Of a stretch of 64,000 bases of DNA, positions 6,521-13,596 are shown piece after piece; position 1 is the first letter of the stretch; every line of letters begins with the position of its first letter. The notes under the pieces are model-generated. The model saw nothing but the letters and a program-made list of their open reading frames with translations, had not been told where the DNA came from and made no database searches. The position numbers were made by a program, and so were the translations under genes. Source of the stretch: Thalassobellus citreus (GTDB lineage Bacteria; Bacteroidota; Bacteroidia; Flavobacteriales; Flavobacteriaceae); NCBI RefSeq assembly GCF_044385915.1, contig NZ_JBISCC010000113.1, positions 1 through 64,000 of the forward strand. The letters run 5' to 3'.

Positions 6521-7165
6521 CTAATAGCCTTTATTTGCTTTCTGTGTTTTAAAATCGCTTCCTGTAAATACACGTATAGGATTCCCTCTTTCTAAATTGA
6601 GATGGTTTCCCCATTGATTTTGAATCGACACTTTTAGCTGTTCATTATTATATCTACCTACCTTTTCTTGCAATCTTTTTATAGCTATTTTTTTATTTTG
6701 ATGCTGTGACCTACTATCCATAACCAAAACTTGCATACCTGTTTTTGTATGAGTTGCCCTTATAGCTGAACTTACTTTATTCACGTGTTGACCTCCTGCT
6801 CCTGAGCTTCTTATTGCTTGAAATCTTATGTCGCTTTCTTTTAAGAGTGTTTCTTCTGTTGCTTCAATTTCATAGATTCCTATAAACCAGTTTTTACGCT
6901 TATGAAATTTGCGAAATGACGATTCCCCTATCCATTGAATTGTACCTATCCAGTCTTTTATAAAAGATTCTATTGCTTTTCCTTGTAATTGAATAGTTGC
7001 AGATTGTAGCGTTCCGTTTTCGACACCAAGTTCTCTTTGTAAAAGCGTATATTTAATTTTTGCTTCTTTTATTTCTTCAATGATATGTTTTAAAACTTGG
7101 GCTACAACCCAGCAACATTCAACAGGTCCTCTACCTGATGTTATTTGTATTGTTTTTGTTTTCAA
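6521..7165 (-). CDS. prfH: Peptide chain release factor H
   Basis: This 214-residue release-factor homologue has the GGQ peptidyl-hydrolysis motif (RSSGAGGQHVNKVSSAIR, GGQ at about 124-126) and the N-terminal signature ITSGRGPVECCWVV typical of PrfH rather than RF1/RF2. The codon-recognition domain of RF1/RF2 is absent. PrfH is known to associate with RtcB-type RNA ligases, and work on PrfH-RtcB2 pairs points to rescue of ribosomes damaged in the decoding centre so that RtcB2 can reseal the RNA. Here it lies in one operon with RtcB and is duplicated at 52118. Confidence 0.92.
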   Translation of the reverse strand: MKTKTIQITSGRGPVECCWVVAQVLKHIIEEIKEAKIKYTLLQRELGVENGTLQSATIQLQGKAIESFIKDWIGTIQWIGESSFRKFHKRKNWFIGIYEIEATEETLLKESDIRFQAIRSSGAGGQHVNKVSSAIRATHTKTGMQVLVMDSRSQHQNKKIAIKRLQEKVGRYNNEQLKVSIQNQWGNHLNLERGNPIRVFTGSDFKTQKANKGY

Positions 7166-7169
7166 AATC

Positions 7170-8111
7170 TTATGTTTTTAAATGAATTTCTCCTGTTTTA
7201 GGATTTAATATCATCTGTTGAACTGTGATGTCCATTTTTACTTTCTTATCTGACAAAATGTTGAAATAATCAGTTTCTCTCACTGGGGTTTCATCATCCA
7301 ATAAATCTTTTACACGATTATGCCTTCCCGATGCAGTTAATTGTAATGTGTCTTTTGTTAACTTATTTTCTGTAAGTGTCAAATACTCATTGGTAACAAT
7401 TAAACTATTATCAATAGGTTTTCTAATTGTATATTTAGTTGGTGTTCTTTCTATAACAACATTTTCATTTTTATTACACCCAACAATCATAAGTAGGCAA
7501 TCTGAAGCAATAGGTGTCTCAGACAATATTTTAACTGCTTCATCAAAACTAGATGCGTTTTCAAGAACATCACGTATTAAAAAAGTAATTGGAATTGCAA
7601 ATTGAGGAGATTCATTACTCAACACTGCATTCAACGTAATAGAAAACGCTCCTTTTTTTACTCCAGATAGTGCACCAACAAACCCAGGCCAACTAACTAG
7701 TGAGTAAATGACTTTACCATTCATTTCAAAATCAAAAACTTTCGAGTATTGTCCCAAAATATTATTCTCTGTCCACCAATCTAAATTTCTAGCATGTAAT
7801 TTTTCCGCTTTATTGGTAACACAAAAAGCGGTGCAACCAAACACAAATTTTAAGGCATCGTAATACAGGTTTGTAATCAAGATCTCATTTTCTGAGAAAT
7901 TACAATATTCACTTATTGCCTTTATTTCTTGTTTATATGATTCAGAAATAAATAATGCTTTGTAAGTTTCAATATATGTTTCAAAAATTCCTGCGTCACT
8001 TAGATCAGTTAAATAATATTTTAAAAGATTATTGACTTCTTCTTTGTATTCTTTTAAAAAACTCCAACGTTCAGATGGGGTTAAATTTAAATTTATTATT
8101 ATTCTTTCCAT
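7170..8111 (-). CDS. Ntn-hydrolase of the C45/acid-ceramidase-like family
   Basis: The 313-residue protein carries the Ntn-hydrolase pattern 'FGCTAFCVTN...LHARNLDW', with the probable nucleophile Cys93 and the downstream HARNLD segment. Later stretches (SWPGFVGALSGVKKGAFSITLNA and SLIVTNEYLT) match the choloylglycine/acid-ceramidase/acyltransferase fold. It has no signal peptide and starts internally without the usual autoprocessing leader being obvious; cleavage before Cys93 would free the nucleophile. It would hydrolyse a linear amide. Its role between a nucleotidyltransferase and PrfH is unknown and unexpected. It lies 4 bp before prfH. Confidence 0.75.
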   Translation of the reverse strand: MERIIINLNLTPSERWSFLKEYKEEVNNLLKYYLTDLSDAGIFETYIETYKALFISESYKQEIKAISEYCNFSENEILITNLYYDALKFVFGCTAFCVTNKAEKLHARNLDWWTENNILGQYSKVFDFEMNGKVIYSLVSWPGFVGALSGVKKGAFSITLNAVLSNESPQFAIPITFLIRDVLENASSFDEAVKILSETPIASDCLLMIVGCNKNENVVIERTPTKYTIRKPIDNSLIVTNEYLTLTENKLTKDTLQLTASGRHNRVKDLLDDETPVRETDYFNILSDKKVKMDITVQQMILNPKTGEIHLKT

Positions 8112-8122
8112 TTTCGTTTATG

Positions 8123-8671
8123 TTATTTTAAAGGGTTTTTCGATAACAACGTATTTCCTATTGGATCCTTCCCTTGTTCTAATAATTTTAATGCCGCTTT
8201 TACTGCCCAACATTTATCACTTGAATGGATATTTGAATAATAACCTAATAAAGTTTTAGGTTCTACTATCCTCCATCCATTAACAGTAATAGTTTCTACA
8301 GATGCAGATTCGAAAAAATCAATAGTGATTCGAATCTGTTTACCACTTTCTAACCAATCTGTTTTTTCATAGCGTCTAAAATTTTCTTGACTCTGTAAAT
8401 AATCATATCGTGTCCATACTTTTTGAAACCCATGTTCTAAAAGAACTCTCATAACTTGTGGCACTCTTTTAGGGTTAACAAATATGTCAATATCCTTATG
8501 GTCATGTGCATGCTTATATTCTGTATGATTTGGCTCAGACATAAAATGCCAAGCCCAACCACCAGATATTATAATCCATTGTTTTAATTGTTCTAATATT
8601 TCTAAGCCATGCTCTATTCTATAATCTGGCCATAGCTCTCCGTATCTTTTTATATTATGATTTGCTCCCAT
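8123..8671 (-). CDS. MNT-fold nucleotidyltransferase-like protein
   Basis: The 182-residue protein has the core of minimal/aminoglycoside-type nucleotidyltransferases: a GG motif (WIISGGWAWHF) followed by HKDIDIFVNP with paired Asp residues that would bind metal and NTP, and a later Asp (IRITIDFF). It may adenylylate a protein or add nucleotides to RNA ends; the substrate is unknown. It follows RtcB by 7 bp, so it is co-translated with the ligase. It is one of four nucleotidyltransferase-type genes in the island. Confidence 0.7.
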   Translation of the reverse strand: MGANHNIKRYGELWPDYRIEHGLEILEQLKQWIIISGGWAWHFMSEPNHTEYKHAHDHKDIDIFVNPKRVPQVMRVLLEHGFQKVWTRYDYLQSQENFRRYEKTDWLESGKQIRITIDFFESASVETITVNGWRIVEPKTLLGYYSNIHSSDKCWAVKAALKLLEQGKDPIGNTLLSKNPLK

Positions 8672-8678
8672 AATTTTG

Positions 8679-10070
8679 TTATTTATCCATTCTCACAATT
8701 TTTGGTGTAAATGTTCCCAATACTTCTACCAATTCTTGTTGATTATTCATTACTTTTTTGATATCCTTATAAGCCATCGGTGCTTCATCTACACCTCCTC
8801 CAATAAGTGTAACATCATGTATTTTTAATTGCTGCTTTACATCACTTTTAGTGAATTTCTCTTTACACTTTCTGCGTGAATGTAAGCGTCCTGCACCATG
8901 AGAAGCAGAGTTTAAACTCTCATCATTCCCCAAGCCTCTAACAATAAACCCCGGTGCAGTCATAGAACCAGGAATGATTCCTAACTCACCACTTGAAGCA
9001 GGTGTTGCTCCTTTGCGATGTACAATACATTCTTTTCCGTTTACCGTTTCTTTCCAAGCGAAGTTGTGATGATTCTCAATCTTTACAACGGCTTTAGATC
9101 CTAACAGCTTCTCTATGCGGTAATGAATATCATCATGACATGCCTTTGCGTAATCACCTGCTAAATTCATTGCCAACCAATATTCTTGTCCGTCATGCGT
9201 GTTTAAATCTAACCACGCTAAGTGCTGAACATTTTTGGGTAACGGACATTGCTTTGCTGCTAAATAGGTATAATGCTTTGCTATATTTGCTCCTAAGCCT
9301 CTGGATCCACTATGTGATAATACGCCTATATATTCTCCTGGGTTTAAATTCCATTGATTGTCTGCATCGGTTATAGAAACTACGCCAAATTCTACAAAAT
9401 GATTCCCTCCTCCTGAGGTTCCCAATTGTTTAAAGGCTTTTACTTTCAGCCTCTTTAGTAAAGGAATTTCATTAAACTCTTCTCTTTCAAAAATCTCATG
9501 ATCATGTTTTTTATCATGTGTTTCATACATTCCAAATTTGGTATGATTAGACAAGATGTTTTCCAGTTGATGCTGTCTTCCTTTTAGGTAGGATGCTTTC
9601 ACAGGGTAGATGGTTAAGCACATTCTACAGCCAATATCTACACCAACTCCATAAGGAATCACGGCGTTTTCTGTTGCTAATACACCTCCTATTGGCAAAC
9701 CGTAACCTGTATGGGCATCTGGCATTAAAGCACCTGCAACGGCTATTGGTAATTTTAAAGCATCGTACAACTGGTATTTTGCTTGTTCATCTATTTCATT
9801 CTCGCCATAAATGGTAAAAGGTGCTCTGGTATTTTTGAGTTGGTGAAACTTAACCTCAACGGGTTTCACTAAACCTTCGGCTACTTTTCCCCAAATGGCA
9901 TTACCTTGAAATTTTTCTGGACTTTGCAGTACTTCTTTTGCTTCTTCCAATATGCGTTCTTTTTTTTCTCTTTTTCTATATCTATTAATTTGCCCTAAAG
10001 CAATATTGATACTGTTATTTTTAGGGAAGCCTAATTTTATTAAGTCTTTCCCTTTTAGTTTATTTCCCAT
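8679..10070 (-). CDS. rtcB: RNA-splicing ligase RtcB
   Basis: This 463-residue RtcB joins RNA 2',3'-cyclic phosphate or 3'-phosphate ends to 5'-OH ends with GTP and manganese. Visible elements are DAHTGYGLPIGG (118-129), the metal-binding GVDIGC (Cys148), GGGNHF (His224), LSHSGSRGLG (His253), ENHHNF, and SASHGAGR with the guanylated His at about 391. It overlaps the upstream basic-protein gene by 16 bp and heads the RtcB-MNT-Ntn-PrfH-TPR operon behind an attenuator. It differs clearly from the two RtcB2-type copies at 15033 and 55635. Confidence 0.95.
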   Translation of the reverse strand: MGNKLKGKDLIKLGFPKNNSINIALGQINRYRKREKKERILEEAKEVLQSPEKFQGNAIWGKVAEGLVKPVEVKFHQLKNTRAPFTIYGENEIDEQAKYQLYDALKLPIAVAGALMPDAHTGYGLPIGGVLATENAVIPYGVGVDIGCRMCLTIYPVKASYLKGRQHQLENILSNHTKFGMYETHDKKHDHEIFEREEFNEIPLLKRLKVKAFKQLGTSGGGNHFVEFGVVSITDADNQWNLNPGEYIGVLSHSGSRGLGANIAKHYTYLAAKQCPLPKNVQHLAWLDLNTHDGQEYWLAMNLAGDYAKACHDDIHYRIEKLLGSKAVVKIENHHNFAWKETVNGKECIVHRKGATPASSGELGIIPGSMTAPGFIVRGLGNDESLNSASHGAGRLHSRRKCKEKFTKSDVKQQLKIHDVTLIGGGVDEAPMAYKDIKKVMNNQQELVEVLGTFTPKIVRMDK

Positions 10071-10744
10071 AATATGTTTTCGTTTAGAATATCCTCAATA
10101 GCATATTTTTTAAGACTCTTGAGGGCTCTTTGTATTTTTAATTTTTCTTTTTTATGCTCGGACACGTTCCAATAATGTCTCCACCTATCTAGTTTTTGAT
10201 CTGCTTCGTAATAACCATTCTTTAAAAGCTGTTGTTCTAACAAAGTGGACTCACTTTCTAATATTGGATCAATACGTTTTGAATGTGTTATATAAGCTCT
10301 TGTATATTTAATTCTATAGGTTCCTTTAGGAATCCGTATATAGAACCTAAGTTTTATTTTTTTACATTCATTCTTATAATAGAATGGTGTACACATACAT
10401 TGTGCTTTAAAACTAAGCTTGTTAAATTGCCTCTTGCTTATGGTTGGGAAATCTTTATAAATAAGATGTTTTGAGGTTTGATGTAGCCACTTTTTTTGTG
10501 CTTCTTCTTTTGTTCTACCCCAAAAGAATTTTTCAATCTTATCATATACTTCTAAAATAGCTGCTTTGTTCTTGTAGCGTTCTACTTTATGTGTAATTAT
10601 AATTTCTTTAAACCAACCATGACGAACAGGTTTCTTCAACTCTATATACCCCAATCCTTGCATTTCCTTCCAGACTTCAGAACGCCTTTTCCAAATATGA
10701 CGCACTTCTTTCTCTCTCTTTTCTTTGATATGCTTTGGTTTCAA
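10055..10744 (-). CDS. Basic hypothetical protein, first gene of RtcB operon
   Basis: The 229-residue protein is highly basic and rich in Lys, Arg, Trp and Tyr, from its start (KEKREKEVRHIWKRRSEVWKEM) to its end. It has no membrane segment. It contains a few paired Cys (AQCMCTPFYYKNEC) but no clear zinc site. I recognise no family. It overlaps rtcB by 16 bp and is the first gene after the attenuator at 10809-10845. Its charge and linkage suggest RNA or ribosome binding, which is inference only. Confidence 0.65.
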   Translation of the reverse strand: MKPKHIKEKREKEVRHIWKRRSEVWKEMQGLGYIELKKPVRHGWFKEIIITHKVERYKNKAAILEVYDKIEKFFWGRTKEEAQKKWLHQTSKHLIYKDFPTISKRQFNKLSFKAQCMCTPFYYKNECKKIKLRFYIRIPKGTYRIKYTRAYITHSKRIDPILESESTLLEQQLLKNGYYEADQKLDRWRHYWNVSEHKKEKLKIQRALKSLKKYAIEDILNENILWEIN

Positions 10745-10808
10745 TTATCATATTTTAATCTTTACTATTGGTCTCGTGAACATTTAAGTATGACCAAAAT
10801 ATGGCGTA

Positions 10809-10845
10809 CAAAAAAGTCCGAAACTTTTTGGCTTCGGACTTTTTT
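10809..10845 (-). terminator. Attenuator terminator before the RtcB-PrfH operon
   Basis: AAGTCCGAA/TTCGGACTT with T runs on both strands. On the minus strand its 5' arm AAGTCCGAAGC is complementary to GCTTCG-GAC inside leader A2 (one extra base), giving an antiterminator. The first operon gene starts 64 bp downstream. Confidence 0.8.
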
Positions 10846-10867
10846 CAATATGATAGATATCATCTAT

Positions 10868-10951
10868 TTAATAAGGAAAGTGGTCTCGAAGCGTATGCAC
10901 AATAGAACCTGGTTCTTTTTGCATGGTAGTATGTAATTTGATAAATAACAT
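10868..10951 (-). CDS. Leader peptide A2 (27 codons) of RtcB operon
   Basis: The frame starting MLFIKLHTTMQKEPGSIVHT and ending LRDHFPY contains 16 different amino acids in 27 codons. The final Leu-Arg-Asp codons (CTT CGA GAC) form the antiterminator that pairs with the terminator 5' arm. The leader at 51863 ends in Leu-Arg-Asp-Tyr-Arg and has the same pairing. The conserved LRD is therefore likely set by RNA pairing rather than by peptide function. Confidence 0.65.
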   Translation of the reverse strand: MLFIKLHTTMQKEPGSIVHTLRDHFPY

Positions 10952-10991
10952 GATTACTTCGTTTTTAAATTGTTTGTACTTTATTGCGGTG

Positions 10992-11022
10992 CAAACCTAT
11001 AGAGACTTTTTTAATTACGCAA
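10992..11022 (-). promoter_or_regulatory. Promoter for leader A2 and RtcB operon
   Basis: On the minus strand TTG (11022-11020), a 20-bp spacer and TAGGTTTG (10999-10992) are a full match to TTG/TAnnTTTG. The TTG is part of TTGCGTAA, half of the local operator word. Upstream sequence resembles that of the 5460-5490 promoter. Confidence 0.7.
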
Positions 11023-11172
11023 GAAAAAATTTAACTTATTTTATTGATTATCAAGTGGTTATGCTATTTTTAGACAATAAAGTTCCTGTCTAAATTTCTT
11101 CAGATAAGTAATATGCTGATGACGAGCTATGTGGTGTTATAAACTCATTTTTCAATAGCTTAAAATTTTACA

Positions 11173-11209
11173 TAAAAAAACGCCCAAACTTTTTCAATTT
11201 GGACGCTTT
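11173..11209 (-). terminator. Attenuator terminator A1
   Basis: On the minus strand AAGCGTCCAAATT-loop-AGTTTGGGCGTT is followed by a T run. GGACGCT in leader A1 complements its 5' arm AGCGTCC, the same pairing seen at the tRNA-array control region. Confidence 0.75.
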
Positions 11210-11233
11210 ATTATGATGTTATTGTGTTTTAAC

Positions 11234-11296
11234 CTATTTAAAATACCACAAGAATCGCTTTTTAGCGTCCGATATGTTTTTTAATTGTATTAGCAT
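11234..11296 (-). CDS. Leader peptide A1 (20 codons)
   Basis: MLIQLKNISDAKKRFLWYFK ends 25 nt before a terminator and contains GGACGCT (Ser-Asp-Ala codons) that can pair with the terminator. Together, leaders A1 and A2 cover 19 of the 20 amino acids; only Cys is missing. No gene lies between this terminator and the next promoter at 11022, so it may control readthrough into the RtcB operon. The 637-bp stretch 10745-11381 is fully occupied by this double control region. Confidence 0.6.
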   Translation of the reverse strand: MLIQLKNISDAKKRFLWYFK

Positions 11297-11381
11297 AGGT
11301 GTCTTATTTTTTATTACTTTATTTATTATAAATATAAAGGAGCTGTTTAATTCTCCTACAATGTATTCTTTTTAGGAATGC

Positions 11382-11678
11382 TTATGACATTGCTAGTATT
11401 TCTACTACTTTTCCATAAACATTTTTAGTCCATCCGTTAATTCTACCGTGATTGTTACCAATTAACAATCCTCTTTTATTGTTTTTACCTTTTATTAGGT
11501 GCGTAAAGCAGTTTCCACGAACTTTACAATATACAATATCTCCGATTTCGCATGCTTCCCAATCAATAGGTTTTAACCTTACTGGTTGTTTAGATTTTAA
11601 AAGCGGTAGCATAGAATGACCTGGTTCTTTAGATATAATGGTTTCACCATTAGTTAATTTTTGAATTTTCCAATTCAT
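11382..11678 (-). CDS. Single-domain S24/S26 peptidase-like protein
   Basis: The 98-residue protein matches the catalytic domain of LexA/signal-peptidase-type proteases: the nucleophile segment PGHSMLPLLKSKQPV is followed by 'GDIVYCKVRGNCFTHLIKGKNN' and a final GKVVEIL strand. No DNA-binding domain or membrane anchor is attached, and the catalytic Lys is not certain (HLIKGK is the candidate). It may cleave a partner repressor or be a peptide-binding remnant. It lies downstream of its own promoter and a long palindrome and upstream of leader A1, so it may feed the attenuation cascade. Confidence 0.65.
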   Translation of the reverse strand: MNWKIQKLTNGETIISKEPGHSMLPLLKSKQPVRLKPIDWEACEIGDIVYCKVRGNCFTHLIKGKNNKRGLLIGNNHGRINGWTKNVYGKVVEILAMS

Positions 11679-11697
11679 ATTTTATATTTTATAAGTT

Positions 11698-11721
11698 ATG
11701 TAACGCATTATGGTGTTACAT
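11698..11721. promoter_or_regulatory. Palindrome ATGTAAC-N10-GTTACAT in 5' leader
   Basis: Perfect 7-bp arms with a 10-bp spacer lie 19 bp upstream of the S24-like start codon. This could be an operator for a dimeric repressor or an RNA hairpin. Confidence 0.5.
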
Positions 11722-11761
11722 ATCCCACAGAATAATAAAGAACCTTTTCAATGAACTGGTG

Positions 11762-11793
11762 CAAAGATGAGAGTATTAATGTATAAGTTCCAA
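11762..11793 (-). promoter_or_regulatory. Promoter for S24-like gene
   Basis: On the minus strand TTG (11793-11791), about 21 bp, then CATCTTTG (11769-11762). It overlaps the 3' end of the upstream nucleotidyltransferase gene. Confidence 0.5.
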
Positions 11794-12849
11794 ATTTTCA
11801 GAATAAAATTTCATTCTAATAAAAATTAACAATTTATTTATCTTAGATAGATTTGGCTTTTCTAGCAAGTTTGACGTAGCATATAATGGTTCTAATTCTA
11901 GTTTTCGTTCTTCTGCCCAACTTACCATGTCATCGTACTCGAATTTCCCTTTCTTTATATCTAACAGAAAATCTCTATCTGAGCGTTTTACATAAATAGT
12001 GCTTTCTAAAGCTATTTCTTTAGCCATATGCAATAACCGGAACGTATGCATCATATTTTTAGAATCGTAATTTTTACCATGTGACACTGTTGTTTTGTAA
12101 CGCTCTTCATTGCGTTTACCTACCCAGTCCCAATATTCTTTATACTTTTTACAATATGTTGAATAAGCATCTTTATTAAAAAAGAGCATTCCTATAGATT
12201 CTTCCCCTTTAGGAATGGAACTTAAGGCAATATCATTTGCTTTATCACTTCTAATAATGCCTTTATAGGGAATCTCTAAACTGTGATATAAATTGTTACA
12301 ATCTTTTAGGTGTGCAATATTTGCGACACCACAGTTTTCTTGTTTTATATTATGATTACCTAAAAACACCTTTAAAGGTATCGATAACCCTTTTTCATAC
12401 ACAAAGCAAAAATCTAAAACCAATTTACGGTCTTTTTCTACTGGGTTCACAATTTTCTTTTCTAAACCTCTTGCTTTTTTTATTTGGGCATAGGCATAGT
12501 TTGCAAATGACTTTTCACATTGTTTAGATAAAAAATAGTCTAGTTTTATTTCATCAAAAATAGGATGTTTATACAGCACACATTCCTCAGGTACATTTAA
12601 CAGTTCTAATATATTAGGATTATTTTTTGAACACAAATCTATAAACTTACGTAATTCATAATACACAATATCATTAGTTTCATTATTTACTTGGCCTATA
12701 TAATCTAAAGAATAAAAGCTTTCTTTTGGAAGAATGAACACACCTCGTATATCTGTATCCGATTCTGGTGTGTCCAATCCGTAAGCTCTACTTCCGCTTA
12801 TGCATTCAAAAATGATATGTCCAGATTTTTTTAGTTCTTCTATTGTCAT
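11776..12849 (-). CDS. Predicted nucleotidyltransferase (COG3541/YcgL-like)
   Basis: The 357-residue protein starts with the polymerase-beta-fold signature: 'FECISGSRAYGLDTPESDTDIRGVFI', where GSRAYG and the paired acidic residues SDTDIRG form the active site. A long helical C-terminal part follows. The family is widespread but without a firmly known substrate. It overlaps the next upstream gene, a shorter relative, by 4 bp (ATGA-type), so the two are translationally coupled and could form a heterodimer. It is the last gene of the RtcB2-CCA-MNT-MNT operon, suggesting RNA end modification. Confidence 0.75.
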   Translation of the reverse strand: MTIEELKKSGHIIFECISGSRAYGLDTPESDTDIRGVFILPKESFYSLDYIGQVNNETNDIVYYELRKFIDLCSKNNPNILELLNVPEECVLYKHPIFDEIKLDYFLSKQCEKSFANYAYAQIKKARGLEKKIVNPVEKDRKLVLDFCFVYEKGLSIPLKVFLGNHNIKQENCGVANIAHLKDCNNLYHSLEIPYKGIIRSDKANDIALSSIPKGEESIGMLFFNKDAYSTYCKKYKEYWDWVGKRNEERYKTTVSHGKNYDSKNMMHTFRLLHMAKEIALESTIYVKRSDRDFLLDIKKGKFEYDDMVSWAEERKLELEPLYATSNLLEKPNLSKINKLLIFIRMKFYSENLELIH

Positions 12850-13592
12850 ACTATTGTTTTTAAAAAGAATTCATTAAACTCCTCTGGATTAGATTTTTTA
12901 TTTACTAAATCATTTTTAACACGATTATTCTCTTTGGCAATTTGTTTTACCAATTTAATTAAACTAGCATCAACGGGTTCATTACTTTTCTCGATATGTT
13001 TGCTTTTTAAGAGTATCAACTCATCTAAAGTTGAATGATAGGTCGCATCAATTAATGGGTATAATTCTCGAAACAAAACTGGAGGTATTGTATTTTTTTC
13101 ATAAACCCATTTGGCACATAGAGCTGTTCGAATAGCATAAAAGAAACTTTTTAATGTCATTTTATCTGAACCTAATGTTTCTTCAAACCCTTTATTCATA
13201 CTATGATAGTGATAAAACCCAGAAACAGGATTAAAGTTGTTTGCTGCCAAGGTTTTTATTTCATTCAAAAAAACTGCATTCTCTCTATAAACTATTGGCG
13301 AAAACAACCATCCTAAAAAAGAGGCATTAGATTTTGCTAACAGTTTAAGTGCTTTTTGAACGTCCCATCCAGAACCATCTAGATCGTCATCGGTCATGAA
13401 CTGAATGGAATCTTTTTGTTCCCAAAGGTTTAAATACCAATTCTTTTTATGTTTATAAACAAAACGTATGTCGTAATCAGAATCTGGAGAAGCAAAGCCC
13501 CAAGCTCTACTTCCAGATTCTACAGCGAATAAGATTTCTATATTTCTATCTTGTTCTATTTGTTTTAACTTATTCAATATTTCTGCTTTCAT
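12846..13592 (-). CDS. Predicted nucleotidyltransferase (COG3541-like), short paralogue
   Basis: The 248-residue protein has the signature 'FAVESGSRAWGFASPDSDYDIRFVYKHK' with GSRAWG and the catalytic SDYDIRF, matching the neighbour's GSRAYG/SDTDIRG. The remainder is helical, with a conserved FLGWLFSPIVY segment. It starts 4 bp after the CCA-adding-enzyme-like gene and overlaps the longer relative. Such genes recur beside RNA repair operons, but the reaction is not known; terminal nucleotide addition or protein nucleotidylation are both possible. Confidence 0.75.
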   Translation of the reverse strand: MKAEILNKLKQIEQDRNIEILFAVESGSRAWGFASPDSDYDIRFVYKHKKNWYLNLWEQKDSIQFMTDDDLDGSGWDVQKALKLLAKSNASFLGWLFSPIVYRENAVFLNEIKTLAANNFNPVSGFYHYHSMNKGFEETLGSDKMTLKSFFYAIRTALCAKWVYEKNTIPPVLFRELYPLIDATYHSTLDELILLKSKHIEKSNEPVDASLIKLVKQIAKENNRVKNDLVNKKSNPEEFNEFFLKTIV

Positions 13593-13596
13593 TGTT

